In this document: positions 19,075-26,739 of the stretch, in pieces | Position numbering within the stretch: the stretch's first letter is position 1 | How the letters are laid out: each line of letters opens with the position of its first letter | Assembly: GCF_024170005.1 (NCBI RefSeq) | Contig: NZ_JALJXJ010000023.1 | Location: forward strand, 1-64,000 | Direction of reading: 5' to 3' | DNA: 64,000 nucleotides | Source of the DNA: Azospirillum lipoferum | GTDB lineage: Bacteria > Pseudomonadota > Alphaproteobacteria > Azospirillales > Azospirillaceae | The notes under the pieces: model-generated | What the model was told of the DNA's origin: nothing | Seen by the model: only the letters and a program-made list of their open reading frames with translations | The model's database searches: none | Made by a program: the position numbers and the translations under genes

Positions 19075-20451
19075 TTATTTCGCCGCGAGACAGGCGGCGA
19101 TGGAGGCCCGCTCGATCTCGGCATAGAGATCGAACGGGTTCAGCACCGGCGCACCGAGATCGGCTTCGAAACGCTGCTGGTTCGGGCTGGCGGTGAAGTC
19201 CTGTTGGGCATCGTCGCCCAGGTTGGACTGGAAGATGCCGGCGGCGCTGACCGGCAGGAAATCCTCGTAGACCACCGGATCGAAGCGGACCAACCCGCTT
19301 TCGATCAGCGCATCCAGGTCGGCGCCCGGTGCCGGCGGAGTGCGGCGGCCGGCTTCGGTCAGGGAATAGGTGAAGTAGCCCAGCCCCTGGCGGCGGATCT
19401 CGTCCCAGCTGTCGGGGAAGGGGGCGAACACCTCCACGAGCGCGGACATATACTGCGCGGCGTTGGAGCCATCAGCCGCCGGGGCGACGAGACGGCGGGA
19501 GTCCTGCAAGAGGGTGTCGTAGAGCGCCCGGCCCTTCGGCGTCAGGGCGATGCCGCGCTGCTCGATCTCGCCGAAACGGGCGGTGTGGACACCAGCGCGC
19601 CAGCTGTCGCCATCACGGAAATCGACCGGCTCGCTCAGCGCCTTGAAGGAGGTCTGGCGCAGCAGGATCGGGCAGCGGCGGGTCGGCGGGCCTTCGACCA
19701 CCGCCTTCGGCGCGATGCCCTTTTCCGGCATCAGGCGCTGGACCACGTCAATGTCCAGCGTGCGCGGCGTCAGGTGGTTGATGTGCGGCCCCTTGAAGGA
19801 CACCACGTCGGCGATCAGCCGGTGGGCGTCGTGCAGCCGGTTGTACAGGTCCAGCGGCACGTTGGCCTTGCTGTGCCAGCGGAAGGTCTCCAGCGCCTCG
19901 GCGACGAAGCGGGCCGCATCCTCATCAATCAGCCCGCCGTCGACCTCGGCCTTTTCGATCAGGGCGATGCAGCCGGGGGTGAAGATGCTGCGCGCGGCCA
20001 GCACCCGCTCCGCCTCCTGACGCAACGCTTCGTCGGCGATCAGGTCGAGCCGCAGCAGGGAGGTGAAGACGCGGAAGGGGTTGCGGCTCAGCGCCTCCTC
20101 GTCCACCGGACGGAAGGCGGTGGAATGGACGGGAACGCCGGCCTCCGACAGGTCGTAATAGCCGACCGGCTGCATGCCCATCACCGCGAACAGCCGACGC
20201 ATGGTCGACAGCTCCTGCGCGGTGCCGAGGCGGATGGCGCCGTGGCGCTCCTCCGTGATGCGGGCGAGGCCGCCGGCGGCCTCCAGGCGATGACGCTCGG
20301 CCGGATCGGCGGCCAGCACCGCGGCGTTCACCTCTTCGACCAGCTCGACCAGCGTCTGATAGGCCGGCACCTCGGTCCGATACATCTCCGACATGGCGGT
20401 GGAGAACAGGGTGCGGATCGCATCGGGGCTGGTGATCGTCTGGACGCTCAT
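19075..20451 (-). CDS. hglS: 2-Oxoadipate dioxygenase/decarboxylase (HglS, DUF1338)
   Basis: A 458-residue VOC-superfamily protein of the DUF1338/YdcJ family. HglS converts 2-oxoadipate to D-2-hydroxyglutarate in D-lysine catabolism. With the ATG at 20451 the numbering gives His70 and Arg74 (RHGAIR), His226 (GPHINH) and Glu295 (FGEIE). These match, with one residue offset for Glu, the Fe ligands and substrate Arg that I recall for Pseudomonas putida HglS, which also supports this start over an ATG 18 bp upstream. It lies next to a LysR gene and an AmaA-like oxidase, the same company it keeps in P. putida. It ends one base from the convergent EAL gene. Confidence 0.87.
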   Translation of the reverse strand: MSVQTITSPDAIRTLFSTAMSEMYRTEVPAYQTLVELVEEVNAAVLAADPAERHRLEAAGGLARITEERHGAIRLGTAQELSTMRRLFAVMGMQPVGYYDLSEAGVPVHSTAFRPVDEEALSRNPFRVFTSLLRLDLIADEALRQEAERVLAARSIFTPGCIALIEKAEVDGGLIDEDAARFVAEALETFRWHSKANVPLDLYNRLHDAHRLIADVVSFKGPHINHLTPRTLDIDVVQRLMPEKGIAPKAVVEGPPTRRCPILLRQTSFKALSEPVDFRDGDSWRAGVHTARFGEIEQRGIALTPKGRALYDTLLQDSRRLVAPAADGSNAAQYMSALVEVFAPFPDSWDEIRRQGLGYFTYSLTEAGRRTPPAPGADLDALIESGLVRFDPVVYEDFLPVSAAGIFQSNLGDDAQQDFTASPNQQRFEADLGAPVLNPFDLYAEIERASIAACLAAK

Positions 20452-20582
20452 TCCAAATCTCGCTCGCATTGGCTTGCCGGACCGGCGCGGTCCCTTCCAA
20501 GCCTCAGCTATAGCAACGATTTACGGCGCTGGATTGCGATTGTTTTTCCCGACTTCATGAGGAAAGCTCATGACCCTGCGGA

Positions 20583-21500
20583 TCAACGGCAGTCCGCCGT
20601 CTCCGCCAGGATCCAGTCGCGGAAGGCGGCCAGCGGCGGATAGCCTGCCCGCTCCGACGGCCAGACGACGTAATAGGCATTCTCGCTCTCCATCGGCAGA
20701 TCGAGCGCCGGCACCAGTTGTCCCGACCGCAATTCCTCCTCGATCAGGAACAGCGGCAGCAGGGCGACGCCCAGCCCGGCGATGGCCGCCTGGGAGGCCG
20801 TGGCGAACTGGTCGAACAGCATGCCGTGCACGCCGTCGGCGGGCGTGTCGTGCAGGGTGAGCCAGCGTTCCCACGCGTCGGGACGGCTGGTCAGATGCAG
20901 CAGCGGGGCGAGGCGCAGGTCGGCCGGCTGGCGGAAAGCGAAACGGTCGCGCAAGCTCCGGCTGCAGGCGGGGATGACGGTCTCCCGGCGCAGCAGCGCC
21001 ATCTCCCCGCCCGGCCATTCCGGCCGGCCGAAATGGATCGCCGCATCCACCGGGTCCAGCCGGAAATCGAAGGGCGCCATCCGCGTCACCAGATTGATGG
21101 TGATGCCGGGATTGCCGGCCAGGAAGGTCGGCAGGCGCGGCGCCAGCCAGCGCGTGCCGAAGGTCGGCAGGATGGCGATGCTGAGCGTGCCGCCGAAGGG
21201 GTTGGCGCGCAGGTTCAGCGAGGCGGTGCTGATCCTGCGCAGGGCGTCGCGGACCTCGCGCACGTAATACTCGCCGCCGGCGGTCAGGCGGATGGTCTGC
21301 CGTTCGCGGTGGAACAGCTCGACCTCCAGCAACTCCTCCAGCGCCTTGATCTGCCGGCTGACGGCACTCTGGGTCAGCGACAGCTCCTTGGCCGCAGCGG
21401 TGATGCTGCCGGTACGGGCCGCCGCCTCGAAGGCGGACAGCAGGGCCAGGGAGGGAAGGAAGCGGCGCGGGCTCTGCATCTCAGTCTCAGGACAACTCAT
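20583..21500 (-). CDS. LysR-family transcriptional regulator (GcvA-like), lysine/pipecolate segment
   Basis: About 305 residues. The N-terminal winged HTH (LPSLALLSAFEAAARTGSITAAAKELSLTQSAVSRQIKALEE) is followed by a periplasmic-binding-like effector domain. The starts at 21500 and 21479 are both possible. The 21500 ATG lies inside an inverted repeat (21498-21514), which slightly favours 21479. It is divergent from the AmaA-like oxidase and upstream of hglS on the same strand. Control of D-lysine/pipecolate breakdown is inferred from this arrangement. Confidence 0.82.
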   Translation of the reverse strand: MSCPETEMQSPRRFLPSLALLSAFEAAARTGSITAAAKELSLTQSAVSRQIKALEELLEVELFHRERQTIRLTAGGEYYVREVRDALRRISTASLNLRANPFGGTLSIAILPTFGTRWLAPRLPTFLAGNPGITINLVTRMAPFDFRLDPVDAAIHFGRPEWPGGEMALLRRETVIPACSRSLRDRFAFRQPADLRLAPLLHLTSRPDAWERWLTLHDTPADGVHGMLFDQFATASQAAIAGLGVALLPLFLIEEELRSGQLVPALDLPMESENAYYVVWPSERAGYPPLAAFRDWILAETADCR

Positions 21501-21583
21501 TCCACCATGGAATGACTGGTTGAGCAAACATCATTTGGTCAAAGGGGGTAGGCAAGTCAATCTTTCGTCCAGGGAATGACTGG
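21498..21583. promoter_or_regulatory. Candidate LysR operator region between lysR and the oxidase gene
   Basis: CATTCCA-CCA-TGGAATG (21498-21514) is a perfect 7-bp inverted repeat containing a T-N11-A box. The 11-mer GGAATGACTGG occurs at 21509-21519 and again at 21573-21583, 64 bp apart (about six helical turns). This fits a LysR dimer-pair regulating both divergent genes. Confidence 0.5.
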
Positions 21584-21616
21584 CGTAGAAAACAGACGCG
21601 AAAAGGACCACAGGGG

Positions 21617-22912
21617 ATGCTGAACGATCCGCGGTCGCACGGGCTTTGGGAACGCACCGCACCGGCGGCACCGGCGACCGCCCCGCTGAGCGGCAGTGTC
21701 CAGGCCGACGTGGTGATCGTCGGCGCCGGCTACACCGGCCTGTCCGCGGCGCTGCATCTGGCCGAAAGCGGCGTCAGCGCCGTGGTGGTCGAGGCGGTGG
21801 AGATCGGTTTCGGCGGCGCCGGACGCAATGTCGGGCTGGTCAATGCCGGCATGTGGGTGATGCCCGACCAGCTGGTCAGCACCCTGGGGCCGGTCTATGG
21901 CGAGCGGCTGATCGAGCTGCTGGGCAACGCGCCGCGCGCCGTCTTCGACCTGATCACCAAACACGGCATCGCCTGTGAGGACGAGCGCGCCGGCACGCTC
22001 CATTGCGGCGTCGGCCCGGCGGGCCTGCGCGAGCTGGAACAGCGGGCGGCGATCTGGCAGAAGCGCGGTGCGCCGGTGCGCCTGCTGGACGCCAGGGAAA
22101 CGGCGGAGAAGGTCGGCACCACCGCCTACACCGGCTCACTGCTGGATCTGCGCGCCGGCACCATCCAGCCGCTGGCCTATGCCCGCGGGCTGGCGACGGC
22201 GGCGATCGCCGCCGGTGCCCGCATCTTCACCGGCAGCCCCGTTCAGGCGGCGAGCCGGACCGGCGGGAAGTGGCAGGTGAAGACGCCCGACGGCTCGGTC
22301 ACCGCCGACTGGGTGGTGGTCGCCACCGACGCCTACAGCATCGGCCCCTGGGTGCAACTGCGCACCGAACAGGTCCATCTGCCCTACTTCAATCTGGCGA
22401 CGGAACCGCTGTCCGACGCCATGCAGCGGGCGATCCTGCCGGAACGCCAGGGCGTGTGGGACACCAAGTCGGTGCTGAGTTCCTACCGTTTCGACCGCCT
22501 GGGCCGGCTGGTGTTCGGCAGCGTCGGCGCGTTGCGCGGGACCGGGACGGCGGTACACCGGGCCTGGGCGCAGCGCTCGCTGGCGGCCCTGTTCCCGCAG
22601 CTCGGCCCGGTGCGGTTCGAATCCGAATGGTACGGCCAGATCGGCATGACCAAGGACAACCTGCCGCGCTTCCACCGCCTGGACCGCAACGTCATCGGCT
22701 TCAGCGGCTACAACGGCCGCGGCATCGCCCCCGGCACGGTGCTCGGCCGCTGCCTGGCCGAGCACATCACCGGCAAGCTGCCGGAGGCGGAGATGCCGCT
22801 GCCCAGCACCACACCCGAACCGGTGTCGGGCCGGGCCGTGCAGGAAGCCGTCTATGAATATGGGGCGCAGGCGACCCACCTGATCGGGGCGCGGCTGCCG
22901 GGGAAGATCTGA
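21617..22912 (+). CDS. amaA: FAD-dependent oxidoreductase, L-pipecolate oxidase-like (AmaA)
   Basis: A 431-residue DAO-family flavoprotein. The dinucleotide-binding motif VVIVGAGYTGLSAALHLAESG starts near residue 31, then GFGGAGRNVGLVNAG and the C-terminal GFSGYNGRGIAPGTVLGR flavin-contact segment. The order and wording of motifs (LWE, GRNVGLVNAG, DLRAGTIQPLAYARGLA, VLSSYR, GYNGRG) recall P. putida AmaA, which oxidises L-pipecolate to piperideine-6-carboxylate in D-lysine catabolism. The neighbours hglS and lysR support this. AmaB (the semialdehyde dehydrogenase) is not here. A related imino-acid or N-methyl amino-acid oxidase is the main alternative. Confidence 0.72.
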   Translation: MLNDPRSHGLWERTAPAAPATAPLSGSVQADVVIVGAGYTGLSAALHLAESGVSAVVVEAVEIGFGGAGRNVGLVNAGMWVMPDQLVSTLGPVYGERLIELLGNAPRAVFDLITKHGIACEDERAGTLHCGVGPAGLRELEQRAAIWQKRGAPVRLLDARETAEKVGTTAYTGSLLDLRAGTIQPLAYARGLATAAIAAGARIFTGSPVQAASRTGGKWQVKTPDGSVTADWVVVATDAYSIGPWVQLRTEQVHLPYFNLATEPLSDAMQRAILPERQGVWDTKSVLSSYRFDRLGRLVFGSVGALRGTGTAVHRAWAQRSLAALFPQLGPVRFESEWYGQIGMTKDNLPRFHRLDRNVIGFSGYNGRGIAPGTVLGRCLAEHITGKLPEAEMPLPSTTPEPVSGRAVQEAVYEYGAQATHLIGARLPGKI

Positions 22913-22958
22913 TCGCGCGTCTTCCCCGGCCTGATATTCCGGTCCCCCGACATCCAGG

Positions 22959-23660
22959 TCAGAGCCCCCAGGCGCCGCTTTCCGCCGGGTCGACGACCTG
23001 GATGTTGTTCTCCACCGCCTTCACGCCGGGAACGCCTTCCGCCGCCACGCGCAGGGCGTCACGCTGCGACCCGCTGCTGACGAAGCCCCAGAGCTGGACG
23101 ACGCCGTTGCGGACGATGATGGCGTCGTGCGAACGGGAATCCCACGACAGCTCCTTGACGGCGGCGGTCACCCGTTCCTTCAGGGCGCGGTCGTCGGGTG
23201 CCGCGGCCGGGGTCTCCGGCGACACGCTGGCCAGCGCGCGCAGCAGGTTGGCGCGGCTGATGATGCCGACCAGGGCACCCTGGCGAACCACCGGCAGGCG
23301 CTTGATCCGCCGCGTCTCCATCACCCGCACGACCTCTTCGGGCGTGGCGTTCTCGTCCACCGTGGTGACGTGGCTGGTCATGACGTCGGCGACCTTGCGG
23401 GCGTGGGACTTGATGAAGTCCTCCGCCGGCAGGGTGCCGCCAGACACCAGCCCGAGCCACCAGGAGCGATGGCGCTCCGTCCCCAGCTCCACCCGGCGCA
23501 GCAGGTCGCCCTCGCTGATGATCCCCACCACCTTGCCGGTCGCATCGACCACGGGCATGCCGCTGATGTTGCTCTCCAGCATCTTTCGGGCGGCATCGGC
23601 GACGGTCGCGTCCGGAGCGATGGTGATGACCCGCGGCGTCATCAGATCGATTGCCTTCAT
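22959..23660 (-). CDS. CBS-pair and BON domain protein
   Basis: A 233-residue cytoplasmic protein. Two CBS motifs (about residues 1-60 and 90-145; MTPRVITIAPDATVADAARKM and MTSHVTTVDENATPEEVVRVM) form one adenosyl-ligand-binding module. A BON domain follows (about 155-222, LKERVTAAVKEL...VVQLWGFVSSG...). CBS-BON proteins are common in alphaproteobacteria and are usually linked to stress or energy-state sensing; the specific partner is unknown. It is monocistronic, with convergent amaA ending 46 bp away. Confidence 0.85.
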   Translation of the reverse strand: MKAIDLMTPRVITIAPDATVADAARKMLESNISGMPVVDATGKVVGIISEGDLLRRVELGTERHRSWWLGLVSGGTLPAEDFIKSHARKVADVMTSHVTTVDENATPEEVVRVMETRRIKRLPVVRQGALVGIISRANLLRALASVSPETPAAAPDDRALKERVTAAVKELSWDSRSHDAIIVRNGVVQLWGFVSSGSQRDALRVAAEGVPGVKAVENNIQVVDPAESGAWGL

Positions 23661-23884
23661 CGTTTCTCTCCCTTTGATGTCGTTGAACCAGGACAGCCTA
23701 GGAGATCGGCAGACGAGACCGATTGATCTACAGCAATTCGACGTCGGCCTTTCCGCATCATGGAAAATGCCGGAGATCTATCCGCAATTTCAGGCTGGTA
23801 CGGTAGGTTCGGTATTTACCGGATGAACAAGGCTTACTCGGCGACACTCCGCCGGATCTCGCGAAATCCTTCGGTTTCCAACTG

Positions 23885-24742
23885 TTATTCCCCGATCTCC
23901 GCCACCAGGGTGGCGATGGTCCGCTCCTCGGGCGGCGTCGGGTAGCGGTAGAAGGAATGGCCGCCGATGGAGGTGGTCAGCAGCCGCGCCTCCGCCCAGT
24001 CTGGCTTCTGGCGGCGAAGGGCGGCCTGGGCCGGCGGGCTGTAGAACAGCGAGGCGCGGGCGGTCGGATCGGGCATGTCGTCGTCGTTCAGGTTCCAGGC
24101 CAGCCCCCGCGCGACGCGCAGCGCCTCCTGGTCGGGAACGAGGCGCAGCTTCGGCCAGGACGGCATGCCGCCCGCCCGGATGACCGCGGCCTGCCGGCGG
24201 ATCTCCGCCAGGATGCGCTTGTTCTCGGTGCGGGGATCGGCCGCGAGCGCCGCCTGCTCTGCCGCCGTCCGTTTCGGCTTTCCCTTCGACTTCGCCGCCT
24301 TGGCCTTCTGCCGGTTCTTCGGCTCGACAGGTTCCACCGCGAAGGGTTCGAACTGGCCTGAGGCGACGACGACGCGGCAGGGCAGCGACGGCTGGTCGGC
24401 CGAGGCCGCCCGGTTGGCGACCACCCACATGACGGCGGCCATGGCGTCCGCCCCCTCCCCGCGCGCCTCGGCCCAGCCGGCCAGCGCCAGGCAGCGGCGC
24501 TCCCGCTCGGCCTGCCAGGGGGTCAGCATGAAGACCGACGCGCCGATCATCACCGGCTGCTTGGCACCACCCCGCTTCGGCACGGCCCCCTTCTCGTCGC
24601 CGACGAAGCGTGCGCAGCCCGTATCGCCCGGCTGGCAGACGGCGGCGGTGGCGGCGTCGATGGCGTCGGCGGCGGCTTGTGCCTTCGCGCCGGCGGGAAG
24701 CAGCACGGTCGCAAGCAGCAGGGTGGTGAGGAAGTTGCGCAT
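23885..24742 (-). CDS. Secreted SleB-type cell wall hydrolase
   Basis: A 285-residue exported protein. The N-terminal signal peptide (about 1-21, ending AGAKA-QA) is followed by a Hydrolase_2/SleB domain split around a Lys-rich insert (about 140-165). ALAGWAEARGEGADAMAAVMWVVANR carries the presumed catalytic Glu, and GGHSFYRY matches the C-terminal family motif. SleB-like enzymes are lytic transglycosylases cutting peptidoglycan glycan strands. The basic insert is longer than usual and may bind wall polymers or simply be disordered. No operon partner is visible. Confidence 0.8.
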   Translation of the reverse strand: MRNFLTTLLLATVLLPAGAKAQAAADAIDAATAAVCQPGDTGCARFVGDEKGAVPKRGGAKQPVMIGASVFMLTPWQAERERRCLALAGWAEARGEGADAMAAVMWVVANRAASADQPSLPCRVVVASGQFEPFAVEPVEPKNRQKAKAAKSKGKPKRTAAEQAALAADPRTENKRILAEIRRQAAVIRAGGMPSWPKLRLVPDQEALRVARGLAWNLNDDDMPDPTARASLFYSPPAQAALRRQKPDWAEARLLTTSIGGHSFYRYPTPPEERTIATLVAEIGE

Positions 24743-24968
24743 CCCTGTCTCTCCGGCTCGGGAAGGGGGACTTCCTTCGACAGCGGGGTGGATGGCAAGT
24801 TCCCGGTTTCGTCCATCTCTCAGACAGCTTAAGCCTGAGGGCGGAGGATGTACGCCGTTCGGGTCCGGATCGTGTCATCGGCACAGCCGAACAGGCCGGC
24901 AAGCCGTCGGATCCCTCCGGCTTCCAGCCTGATCGGTGGATTTGAAACGTCCGGTCAGCGTGGCAGCG

Positions 24969-25190
24969 TCAGCCGCCCTGCCGCAAGTTCTGCTTGTCGC
25001 CCTGCGGATTGCCGCCGTCGCCGGTCCAGTCGTCGGTCAGATACTCCTGGGAGCGGCTGATCTCTTCGACCTCCGCGCGGGACGGCGGTTTGGGCACCTG
25101 GGCCTGACCGGAACGGCGATCACCAAACTGGCGATCATCGGATTGCCGGTCGGCCGTCTGGCCGTTTGCGGGGTCGGGGGTGCTCGGCAT
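24969..25190 (-). CDS. Small hydrophilic protein of unknown function
   Basis: This encodes 73 residues rich in Asp, Gln, Arg and Gly, with no hydrophobic segment; it is likely disordered and cytoplasmic. I do not recognise a family. The case for a real gene is the ribosome site GGAGG with a 5-nt spacer before the ATG at 25190, and the absence of any overlapping gene. A short acidic motif SRSQEYLTDDWTGDGGNPQGD sits in the C-terminal half. Confidence 0.5.
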   Translation of the reverse strand: MPSTPDPANGQTADRQSDDRQFGDRRSGQAQVPKPPSRAEVEEISRSQEYLTDDWTGDGGNPQGDKQNLRQGG

Positions 25191-25285
25191 CGGCGCCTCC
25201 TCGTCAGCCGGGGAACAGTCCCAGCAAACAGGGGCAAGCCGTCAACGTTGCGCCACCGGCCCGGCCTTCAGCAGCAAAGACGCCC

Positions 25286-25492
25286 TCAGCGGGCGGCGTC
25301 GGCGACCGCGACCGGCATGGTCTTGACCATTTCCAGGGCAACGGCGGCCTGGGCCTCGTCGGCGGCCAAGATGGCGTTCGGGTTCATGTGGGCGACAGCG
25401 GCGACGGCGGCGAACAGGATGGCGCCGAAAACGATGCGGGCAATGGCGAACTTGGCGGCGAACTTGGCGGATTCGACATCATACGAGGTCAT
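25286..25492 (-). CDS. Small single-span membrane protein
   Basis: This encodes 68 residues starting MTSYDVESAKFAAKF. One transmembrane helix (about 20-38, IVFGAILFAAVAAVAHM) is followed by an Ala-rich amphipathic tail. GGAAG lies 6 bp before the ATG at 25490-25492; an in-frame upstream extension lacks such a site. No family recognised. Its upstream region carries three copies of a 12-bp repeat (25630-25720), suggesting tight regulation. Confidence 0.6.
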   Translation of the reverse strand: MTSYDVESAKFAAKFAIARIVFGAILFAAVAAVAHMNPNAILAADEAQAAVALEMVKTMPVAVADAAR

Positions 25493-25809
25493 GGCGGTCT
25501 TCCTTCGGTATCGGGTTTTGAATTCCGGCGGCCGGTGTTGCGGCCTGTTGAGGAAGATATTGACACGATCCCGCATGCGCAAAAGCGGAGACATCGCATC
25601 GCTGTTCTTGTCATTTCGCATTGCAGCATAGCGCTGCGAAACACAGCGATGAAGCCAAGTCTTAAGGCAGATTTACGTTTCGCAGCGCTCTATCGGGGAT
25701 TATGGGGCTTTCGCAGCGCTATTACTGGCCGCTGTCTGGCCCCATTTAAGACATGTGGTGCGGCTTCGTCAAACGACAATAGTTGGCGACAATGGTTGGG
25801 AAGGCTGGG
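25493..25809. promoter_or_regulatory. Upstream region with TTTCGCAGCGCT repeats
   Basis: This 317-bp gap has TTTCGCAGCGCT at 25678-25689 and 25709-25720 (same strand, 31 bp apart, three helical turns) and the reverse complement AGCGCTGCGAAA at 25630-25641. A half copy TTTCGC lies at 25614-25619. GTCTTAA (25659-25665) and TTAAGAC (25746-25752) face each other around the two direct copies. No gene is supported. Confidence 0.6.
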
Positions 25810-26595
25810 TCAACGTCCCGGCGACAGCCGCTCCGCGCTGGCCTTCAGCGTGTCGATCATCACCTGCTGCGCCTCTTCCGTCGTGTCGGCGGGAACGACG
25901 AAGCAGATGGTGGCGATGCAGCGGCCGGCCGGATCGCGGACCGGGGCGGCAAGGCAGGTGGTGAAACGGTCGACCAGCGCCGTGGTGCGGACATATCCCT
26001 GGGTGCGGGCGCGGCGCATGTCCTCCAGGAACTCGTCCTCGGCGATGCGGCGGCCATCGGGCAAGGTGAAATCGTCGGACGGGATGAAGCGCCGGATTTC
26101 GTCCGCGTCCATGTGGTCGACCAGCAGCCGGCCCGACGCCGTCCAGGGGATCGGCACCTTGATGCCGATCTCGGAGCTGATGCGGAACATGCGCCGACCG
26201 GGCTCATTCAGCACGACCAGATACTTGTCGCCGTCCAGCGTGCAGAACTGCGCGGTTTCCCCCACCGTCTCGGCGATGTGGGCGACCTCCACCCGCGCCT
26301 TGCGGATCAGGTCGACACTGTCGAGGTAATCGCTGCCGTAGTAATGCATCGCCGGCCCGAAATAGACCGTGCCGTCGCCGTCGCGCAGCTCCAGCCAGCG
26401 CGCCTCGACCAGCGTGTTGACCAGCTCGTACATGGTGGAGCGTGGGGTGCCGGTGTCGCGGGCGATGTCGGCGATGCGCGTGGGCGCGCGCCGGTCGTGC
26501 AGATGCTCCATCAGCGCGATGACGCGGTCGATGCCGCGGGCACGGCCCGTCGACTTTTCCGTAACCTGCTTCTCCGCCACGCCATCGCCCGTCAT
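25810..26595 (-). CDS. IclR-family transcriptional regulator
   Basis: A 261-residue regulator with an IclR winged HTH (about 20-80, RGIDRVIALMEHLHD...RIADIARDTGTPRSTMYELVNTL) and a GAF-like effector domain (about 95-255, ending in the typical CLAAPVRDPAGRCIATICFVVP). The ATG at 26593-26595 is preceded by AAGGAG at a workable distance; a GTG at 26625 is less likely. It is divergent from the peptide-type ABC operon starting at 26740, whose control it probably exerts through the sites at 26664-26719. Confidence 0.82.
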   Translation of the reverse strand: MTGDGVAEKQVTEKSTGRARGIDRVIALMEHLHDRRAPTRIADIARDTGTPRSTMYELVNTLVEARWLELRDGDGTVYFGPAMHYYGSDYLDSVDLIRKARVEVAHIAETVGETAQFCTLDGDKYLVVLNEPGRRMFRISSEIGIKVPIPWTASGRLLVDHMDADEIRRFIPSDDFTLPDGRRIAEDEFLEDMRRARTQGYVRTTALVDRFTTCLAAPVRDPAGRCIATICFVVPADTTEEAQQVMIDTLKASAERLSPGR

Positions 26596-26663
26596 CTGAT
26601 CCACGCTCCTTGGTCGTCGCACCACCGATTACCACGCGGATTTTCGGCTTGCCAGCGGTCTTT

Positions 26664-26719
26664 GTCCGATATACCGTTCGCTTGTCTGGAATACAAGACC
26701 GACGTCCGATATTTCGGAC
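26664..26719. promoter_or_regulatory. Candidate IclR operators in front of the ABC operon
   Basis: GTCCGA-TATT-TCGGAC is a perfect palindrome at 26704-26719. Its half-site GTCCGATAT recurs at 26664-26672, 40 bp upstream. Between them lies CTTGT-N7-ACAAG (26681-26697). The block is in the 144-bp gap between the divergent IclR gene and the binding-protein gene. Confidence 0.5.
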
Positions 26720-26739
26720 AAACGGTTCGGGAGGCAGAA

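Noticed and set aside
25659..25752. GTCTTAA/TTAAGAC as terminal repeats of a miniature transposon
   Set aside because: Seven bases only, no target-site duplication and no second copy in the window.
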